This document shows, piece by piece, positions 56,957 through 64,000 of a stretch of DNA of 64,000 nt; positions within the stretch are counted from its first letter, which is position 1, and each line of letters begins with the position of its first letter. The position numbers were made by a program, and so were the translations under genes. This DNA is from Flammula alnicola (taxonomy: Eukaryota; Basidiomycota; Agaricomycetes; Agaricales; Strophariaceae), in NCBI GenBank assembly GCA_015499995.1, contig JADNRV010000055.1, positions 248,001 through 312,000 on the forward strand, written 5' to 3'. The notes under the pieces are model-generated. The model saw only the letters and a program-made list of their open reading frames with translations, did not search any database and was not told where the DNA came from.

Positions 56957-59900
56957 ATGAATACCCCTGTTCCCTCGAACCGTAATGCCACCAACGCGCA
57001 GGCCCCACCTTCAGTTATGAGGCCTCCAACCTTGGATATGGGTCCCCTTTTGGAGAGCCTTAATCCTGCACAGCTGAAAGGTGAACAATACAATGCAGCC
57101 TATATTCGTACTCGTCGTCTGACACCTCCTTCCATTAGCCGTGAAACATGACCCCTCGATTCCCCTGCAGATATTGGCAGGGCCAGGAAGCGGAAAGACA
57201 AAAGTTCGTTGGTCCATTGTTCTATGAACATTTTCTTATGGATTCTTTAGGTTCTTACATCTCGAATCGCACAACTAATCTTAACGCACAACATGAAACC
57301 CTCGTCTATATGCGCCGTTACATTCACTAACAAAGCCGCCAATGAGATGCGCGACCGACTCATAAAACTCATTGGCCAAGCGAAGACGACCGCCCTGCAA
57401 ATGGGAACATTTCATTCTCTGTGTGCTAGATATCTCCGAATGCACCCTCACGCAGTCAAACTCGAAGCAAACTTTACAATATGCGATGCTGATGAAAGGT
57501 TCGTATCAAACTCATTTCGCTATCGTAAATTACTTAACTGCTGTCCTTACCAACCAGTAAAAAACTCATTGCGGCACTCCTGAAGCCATACAAAGATTAT
57601 ATGGTTGAAAATGATATTACCCTTACAGAAGGGTCTGCTGCATCGGTCATCTCCAAGGCTAAAGCAAAAGGCCAATATGCCACCACATTCTTCGAGGAAA
57701 CTGAGGCAGAAGAAAAGTCTCTGAAACGCCTCAAAAAGACGACGCCCTCCACATTAGCTTCGGAAGAGAAAAAAAGCGTTCGACGTATACTGGCTGAAGT
57801 TTACATCGGTTACGAGCAAGTACTCAAGGACAACAATGCTCTAGATTTCGATGATCTACTAATCTACGGTGTGGAACTATTTACTAATCACGAAGAATCC
57901 GTCCTATGGTGTCGGCATATATTGGTGGACGAATTGTAGGTTATTCCCCCGATCTTGACACTGCGATACTGACCATAAATCGACCATTTAGCCAAGATAC
58001 TAATACGATGCAATACGAGCTCATGAAAGCTATAGCAATAAGGCGATGTCTAACTATTGTTGGTGATCCCGATCAATCCAGTATGTCCATTTTTTTTGTA
58101 GAATCCGCTTTCGCTTATTGCGCCCATCTTAGTTTATGGCTGGCGTTCTGCAGAAGTTGTAAATCTTTCCAGAATGAGAGAAGATTTTCCGAACACGCAG
58201 CAAATATTTCTGGAGCAAAACTACCGTTCGACAGCAGCAATTTTGCGATCGTGTCTAGCTATTGTTGCGGAAGGTCTGTTGCCACTGTACTTATACCTTC
58301 GCGTTCTAAAGTACTTTCAAGATAAATCGCGAATTCCTAAATCATTGCATACATCCCATCCACTTGGAGCAACACCTGTTCTGAGCGCCTCCTCGTCCGA
58401 GAAGGAGGAGGCAGATTTCATTGCATCTGAGATCAAGCGATGCGTTGCAAACATGGGAGGAGTTTTGCGATGGGGAGATTTTGTGATTCTTCGTAAGTCA
58501 TGCTATGCGCAACAGCGATGAATCAGACGCTGAACATAGATCCTCAAAAAGTCCGATTCAACGCTCTTTCACGACCAATTGAAAGTGCGCTTCAGAAGGT
58601 GGGCATTCCATGTAGAATTCTCGGGGGTCACAAATTTTTTGAGCGAATGGAGGTGTGTTACTCTATCCATCGCGCATTAAGATTCCTCTTGATGCAAAAA
58701 ATAGGTCAAAGATATTTTGTCGTATCTGCAACTCGCAGACAACCCAAACTTCAATCCTGCTTTCGTCCGGGCGGTTAAAGTACCATCTCGCGGAACAGGT
58801 GATAAGGTGAGCACCGAGATCATGAATTTTTTCTCGGGCAAGCCTTTAAGATAGATATGCAGACACTCGCAGAAATCGCATCACAAGCCGAAAAACTCAA
58901 AATATCTCAGTTGGAACTGGTTGAAAGAATCCACGATAACAAGATTCCAGACATTAAACCTTCAATCAAACGCAAAACAGCGTCTTTTGTGAAGACTATC
59001 CGGATATTGAGAAAACTCGACGAAGAGGTGGCATTCCTTCTGTTTCAGCCCTCGATGCTTCTTTGCTTACCTATGACAACCAGAACACGACTCCTTCCGA
59101 GATGATTCGTAAACTTGTCGCCTTGCTAAACTACGAAGACCATCTGCGGAAGACGCAACAAGACTGGGAGAGCAGGTGGGAGAACGTGAAGGAGCTGATC
59201 ACATTCGCGAGCGAGGTGGAAACTGAAGTACAAGCGAAAAGTACGGAATCTGCTCCGGTACTTCCTGGCGACCAGCCTCAAGCAGACGGACGTCCAGCTG
59301 AGCAGTAAGCTATTTTTCTCGCATATAGAAATGATCTAACCTTTTTATGGGAGTAGAAGCTCTGTCCTGCGGCAATTTTTGCAAGCGTCGATGCTGTCCT
59401 CAGAAGGAGACAACAAATCTGAAGAGGAGAGTAAAGATGTCAGTAACGCATGTCTTCCGTCTCACTTGCGAATCTCTTGCTTACCCCTGGGCAGAAAGTG
59501 ACTCTTTCGACGTGTCATGCAGCAAAGGGCTTGGAATGGCCGGTCGTCATGATTCCATCAGGTGTGACTTTAAATGATTCGTATTTTCGATTCCTTGTTG
59601 AATCATTTCAGTTGATACGGATACTTTCCCATTTTACCGCACGGAAGATGTCGAGGAAGAAAGGTATTTATCGCAACTAAGCTTACGAGGTTTTACTACT
59701 TATACCATTATTAGACGTCTGCTTTATGTTGCCTGCACACGGGCTCAGAGCCTGCTTTACATTTTGCACTCCATTAAACGACAGGTTGCAGGCAGAACGA
59801 AGGATAAGAAACTTTCCGACTTTGTATCTGTTGTCCGCACAAAAAATGAAGTATGCTATTCTGTCGATCAATGCAATCTGGTCGCTCACTCGTCTTCTAG

Positions 59901-61221
59901 GGATTCTTCAGTTACGATGTACCTAGATTTTTACCGCAAGACTGCGCGGTGATATCTAAAGTATTAGGCAGACCACTTCCTGACGAAGCAGAAGTAAAGC
60001 GACGGCTCGCTGAATTGTAAATCTTTCTTTTCTTTCCTTCACGCTCTCTGACATCGGGAATATTGCAGAGAGTTGACTGACTGGGTAAAGCCAACGTTTC
60101 AGGGTCCGGATGGGTGCCTCTACTCCGTTTCATTAACAGGTGTCAAATCATTAGTAGAGGATAAAGGTGATTCTCTGCTTATCTTTTAGTCTTGAATACG
60201 AAATTAAAATGCCGTGTCAGTCAAGCTACCTCCCGTGTATGCGTCACCTGAGGCCCTTGCGTCAATCTCTGCATCATTCATGAGAGATTACAAGAAGACT
60301 GCGTTCAGTAAACTTTCACCGCTCTCTGCGAAACCTAAATCTTTCACTGCCTCTTTTGTCCCTGCGTCCTTAGCGACACGTTCGATTGAGTCGGGAACGA
60401 ACTCATATTCATCCCACATGAAAGGTGATGCCGAGGATAATCTTGCTCCACAAATTGCGGAATCTTCGAGGCGAGGGTCCAGGCAATCAGTAGGGCAACA
60501 AGCCTCGCGTCAAACCCTTGATCAAAAATGGCTGGGTTCCACCCATCACAAGCCTTCCTCGTTGCCAGCCTTGAATGAGGCCTATTTCTCCAGAACGCCT
60601 CGTTCCCATTCCGCAGACCCTCTTCACCCCATGGCGCTCGATTCAACACCTCCGTCCTCGTCTCATGCATCAGGGTCTTCGATAAATCACGCAAAACAAT
60701 CCGTACATTCTTCCGCTCCAAGTGGACGTAATTCTAACCACCCACGGCCGGCAATAGGTCTTTCTCCCCGAAGGCCAAGTGGATATAGTCCCACTATTTC
60801 TGTGCACGTTTCCAAGAAATCGGCAAGCAAGGCCCAGGTATCTGAACCACCATTAATGGGTTCCACGTACGGTTCGACCCGACCGCCCGGCGAGTGTAGT
60901 CCCAAACCAACGTCTGCGTGTTCATCGCGCAAAACTCGGGCTCTGCAAGACAGAAATTTTTCTTCTATGGATTACGACATGGCTTCCGTCGAGGGTGGTC
61001 TGTCAACAACGTTATCGTCACGGCCTGTATCACATAGCCTGAGCCCTTGCGTCGTCCCTGACCTTCCGAGTGCAACGAGTTCTCTTCCGCGGACAGAAGC
61101 CGCGGACATCTCACAGGCTAGAGTTCAACCAGTTGCTCCAACGGCTGGCATAAAGCGGCGATTGGGCATGGGCCGAAGCACTACTGGATATTCAAACAAG
61201 AAATTCAAGCACCCTGTGTGA
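56957..61221 (+). CDS. SRS2: Srs2-type UvrD/PcrA DNA helicase
   Basis: A 3'-5' superfamily 1 helicase; Srs2 removes Rad51 from single-stranded DNA and limits recombination. Motifs in order: LLESLNPAQLKAVKHD (Q motif), ILAGPGSGKTK (Walker A), AVTFTNKAANEMRDRL (Ia), MGTFHSLCARYLR, NNALDFDDLLIY, ILVDEFQDTN (II), GDPDQSIYGWRSA (III), LEQNYRSTAAIL (IV), STCHAAKGLEWPVVMIPS (V) and LLYVACTRAQSLLYI (VI). About twelve introns. The long Ser/Pro-rich tail (60214-61221) ends AGIKRRLGMGRSTTGYSNKKFK, where the Srs2 PCNA/SUMO-binding end lies in yeast. Frame breaks are few (near 59030 and about 59280), each consistent with one missing base. Confidence 0.88.
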
Positions 61222-62570
61222 TAGTATGTTGGCACCAAGTCATGTCGCTCTCCTAGTGAACTTTGTTGACCAAGTGTTGCAGGAATATTGTCATCTATAG
61301 ATTACCATTCATTTCAATCACAATCCCGAATAAAATCTGCCCAACACTCCTTTGCTCGAGCCCGAGATCAAGTCAAAAGAAACCTAGGAGGCATAAAAGA
61401 GCACGAACCCCCGATAAACCTGAAAAGTCCAATTGTTCGACTTTGCCGTGATGTTTGACTTTCTTCAGGCTTTCGGCCCGTTAACGTGGTGACTCATGGG
61501 GTCCTCAAATTTGTTCCTTCGATGGAATCCTCTCTATTACGCGTGTGAGACGAGGGAGTATTAGGGTGCATCACTGACACGCGTCTCAAGGCATTGCTCG
61601 ATGTGCAAAGTGGATTGATATTGGCATGAACTACAGGAACAGAGACAGGTATGCCGCTGACGGCCTTGATATGACCCACCTGTCACAAATTTTTGCAGAG
61701 ATATGAAAGACTGATCGTGCAGATTATCCAGGACCTCGAACATGACCCAAGATAGCATGTTCAAAGAGTGCCCAGCATGTGTTCGATATCGACAATGATC
61801 TGAATAGAAGGAATCAGCATGCGAACAAGGAGTATTGGCATTAATGGATCAGGAGTCGAGGTAAGTATCCGCAGCTCCACTAGGGCGCTTGGTAGTCTAA
61901 CATGCTATTGACTGATGGCACAAGGCCCATCATATCGAACAATAATAAAGAGAAGGAAACTCACAGTAGTATGAGGGCGAAGAACATCAAGCATTACCAG
62001 AATTCGAAGAAAGAAAGAAAGAGTGGGGAGAGCTCAACCCAAAAAATTGGCCGCAAGATACCGATGGATGGGTCGCAAGATGCCGGTCCGGATCAGACCC
62101 TAATGGGGACTGATTTTGTTACTCCTGTGCGAGATTCGTCGATGTCATGACAGTCTGTAGCCTCATGTTAACAGCGAGGCAAGCGCGTTCATCCGATTTC
62201 TTCAGTGTCTTTCTTTCCATTCTGGATATTCACCTAAATTTTTCTTTATAGATTATCGCGATGCGTAGCGATTTTCTTAGTTCAAGATCCTTCCATTGAA
62301 CTTTTACGGCCTTTTACATTCGCGGGAGAACACCACGAGCATTATAATTGCTTTCCGCTATCACCGTGCAGTGTCGCCCTCAGCCATCCCGAAGACCCCT
62401 ACCTCGTGAGTGACACACGGCATGCGACTATGCAACAGGCCCTTAGTTCTTTAAAACCCCGGTTAATATGCTAGATTGTCCCTCCGCCTTTTTATCGTTC
62501 ACGCCTCTCGTTTGCCACCCTCCTCTTGCCCCTGTTTACATCTTCTTTCCTCACCTTCTCCTAATCGTTT
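61222..62570. other. Intergenic, no supported gene
   Basis: 3' flank of SRS2 and promoter of the small heat-shock-type gene. Several TTC/GAA blocks occur (for example 62195-62230) but none forms a clear heat-shock element, so none is called. Confidence 0.5.
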
Positions 62571-63428
62571 ATGCCTACCTACGGTGCCAACCGCAAAGAT
62601 GACAAGATCGCCCAGTCGCCTGTCACTCCTGCTGTTACTGGTATTGATTACCCCTCGAACGACGATGCATCGACGGAGTTTGACGCGCACAGGCATCGAG
62701 GGACGACACGAGCGCTCTATACCCATCCAAATGTCGCCGGATCGTCTATCGATGACGTAGAGCCACCAGCAGATGCTCGATCGCTTAATGTAATATGGGA
62801 TACCATTCGCTTGGAGAAGGAGAGAAAGATGGCGAAAGAACGACCCAAGGTACAATCTCTGGAGGAAGTCGCTCAAGAACTGCTCGGCGCAAAGCAAGTA
62901 CCACTGCACAGCATACCTGTCATAGAGTCACCTCCTCCCGTATCAGGGCCCAAGTCAGTGAAGAGACAGAAGTCGGTGTAGGTCTATATTTCCCTTCGCC
63001 GCTCGCAGCATCGAGAACTGAAGGAACCTCTTGCAGATCCAACTTTAGGGAGTCTACAGACGGTCGTGCAATAGTTGCCACATTTGAGATACCCGAGGTC
63101 GACAAACAAGACATACACATCAGTTTTCAGCGCAACAAACTCGTCCTCACGTGGGAGATCGGCGAAATCACGGAATGGGAAGAAGAAGACGGAGTCGTCC
63201 TGCGCGAACATTTCAGGAAGATGTACCATCGGACCTTGCCATTACCTGAAGGCACCCGAGTGCGTATTTATTTTTAGCTTGTCTGGCGGATGCTTTTATT
63301 CATGCCTTCTCGTCGCCCATTAGTTCGAAGAAATCCACGCTCAAATGACGAGTAAGGGACTTATTCTACGATACCCCAACATGCGCTGCTATAAAGTGGA
63401 TGCCCGCTCACGATCGGGAGATTCTTGA
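62571..63428 (+). CDS. Hsp20/alpha-crystallin-type small heat-shock protein
   Basis: Three exons (62571-62977, 63037-63259, 63324-63428) in one frame give 244 aa. The first half is a polar, probably disordered N-terminal arm with a charged helix (IRLEKERKMAKERPKVQSLE). The second half is a crystallin-like beta domain: GRAIVATFEIPEVDKQDIHI, NKLVLTWEIGEI, VVLREHFRKMYHRTLPLPEGT, and the strand with LILRYPN that stands where other Hsp20 proteins have the A-x-x-x-n-GvL/I-x-I motif. Small heat-shock proteins bind unfolding proteins without ATP. The N-terminal arm is longer than in typical cytosolic Hsp20. Start chosen as the first ATG of the open frame. Confidence 0.8.
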
Positions 63429-64000
63429 ATTCCAGGGTCGTCCATGCATCATGGAACAGCCGCCATAAATTATTTCTTAGTCGTCATATTTCTGGAGTGG
63501 AGTTCTTTTCTTAGTAATTTTATTTTAACACTTAATACTACTGTTGTGAAATGGTTTCATTTGTAGACAAATCTGCCTAGAGTGTTTTTTTTAGAAGGTT
63601 CAAGGATAGAAGTGAGTTGGGCGTTTTGAGTCAATTTACAAAGAGGTTGAGTATAATGGACGTATTTGTACGTGTGGCAGTCGCATCGGAAACGAGGTCG
63701 AACCAATTTTTAAGGGCTAGACGTTAAGACTACCTGGTAATTTCTAGGCTCGAGAACAGCGAGAATGTCAGGGCTAGGAATTCTAAGCCGTGGATCTCTT
63801 TCTGAATGCCAGAGTTGTAATGAATCCGGTTCATTAATGGAAGCGCGCAATACCTGAGGACTCGATGGTGCGCTCTCCGAGATGTCGACATTGCATAATG
63901 CTGATTTAGGTGAGTCAACTATCCAGTAGCCGAATCGAGTAGAAATTACCTTTCCTATTCCCGAAACGAGGATTCGTCATTTCGCTCGGGATCAGGAGAA
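63429..64000. other. 3' flank, no supported gene
   Basis: AT-rich sequence after the Hsp20-type gene; short frames to the window edge show no domain. Confidence 0.5.

Noticed and set aside
62190..62470. Heat-shock elements upstream of the Hsp20-type gene
   Set aside because: TTC and GAA blocks occur, but none alternates at the 5-nt spacing needed for a clear element.
1..64000. tRNA, rRNA or CRISPR-type arrays
   Set aside because: No tRNA B-box/A-box pair with a cloverleaf, no rRNA-like conserved blocks and no regularly spaced identical repeats were found by eye.

Overview
The window looks like nuclear DNA of a mushroom-forming basidiomycete (Agaricomycetes). Genes are intron-dense, with many 45-65 nt GT-AG introns. 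The transposons include a DIRS-type retrotransposon, hAT-like MITEs and Helitron-like ends. Gene content (PriB/PrtT-type zinc-cluster factor, duplicated cytochrome b5-acyl-CoA dehydrogenases, GH79, Srs2, Ctu2, Ppn2) also fits. All gene models below were made by hand from reading frames and splice sites; no database search was run.

1-8.2 kb is a transposon graveyard. Tandem Helitron-like ends and a cluster of hairpins come first. Then a DIRS-like element on the minus strand (gag, reverse transcriptase, RNase H, tyrosine recombinase) carries three nested insertions: a 487-bp hAT-like MITE in the RT frame, a 1.76-kb insertion of unknown class in gag, and a 422-bp hAT-like MITE in a gag minisatellite.

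9.7-25 kb holds a membrane-anchored SH3 protein, an NAD(P)-binding epimerase-like protein (with a 10-nt exon and a GC-AG intron), and a very large intact 8-exon gene (1,735 aa). That gene joins zinc modules, a P-transposase-like core and a C-terminal PHD finger. A 1.6-kb non-autonomous hAT-like element and a single-pass membrane protein gene follow.

26-45 kb: a TA-flanked inverted-repeat element carries a small spliced zinc-motif gene. Next come a PriB-like zinc-cluster transcription factor, a cytochrome b5-acyl-CoA dehydrogenase, an alpha-methylacyl-CoA racemase/CoA transferase, a secreted GH79-like enzyme, a second (intact) cytochrome b5-acyl-CoA dehydrogenase and a secreted rhamnogalacturonan-acetylesterase-like SGNH hydrolase. 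The two dehydrogenases plus the racemase suggest a small acyl-CoA catabolic cluster; the two secreted enzymes suggest plant-polysaccharide use.

45.5-63.4 kb is a compact housekeeping block: uridine kinase/UPRT, Ppn2-like polyphosphatase, an AIG2-like protein, Ctu2 (tRNA thiolation), a Vcx1-like Ca2+/H+ antiporter, Srs2 helicase and a small heat-shock-type protein.

Many conserved genes from 29 to 60 kb are broken only by single missing bases in short homopolymers, while others (1,735-aa gene, second dehydrogenase, epimerase, AIG2-like) are clean. This looks more like uncorrected assembly errors than gene decay.
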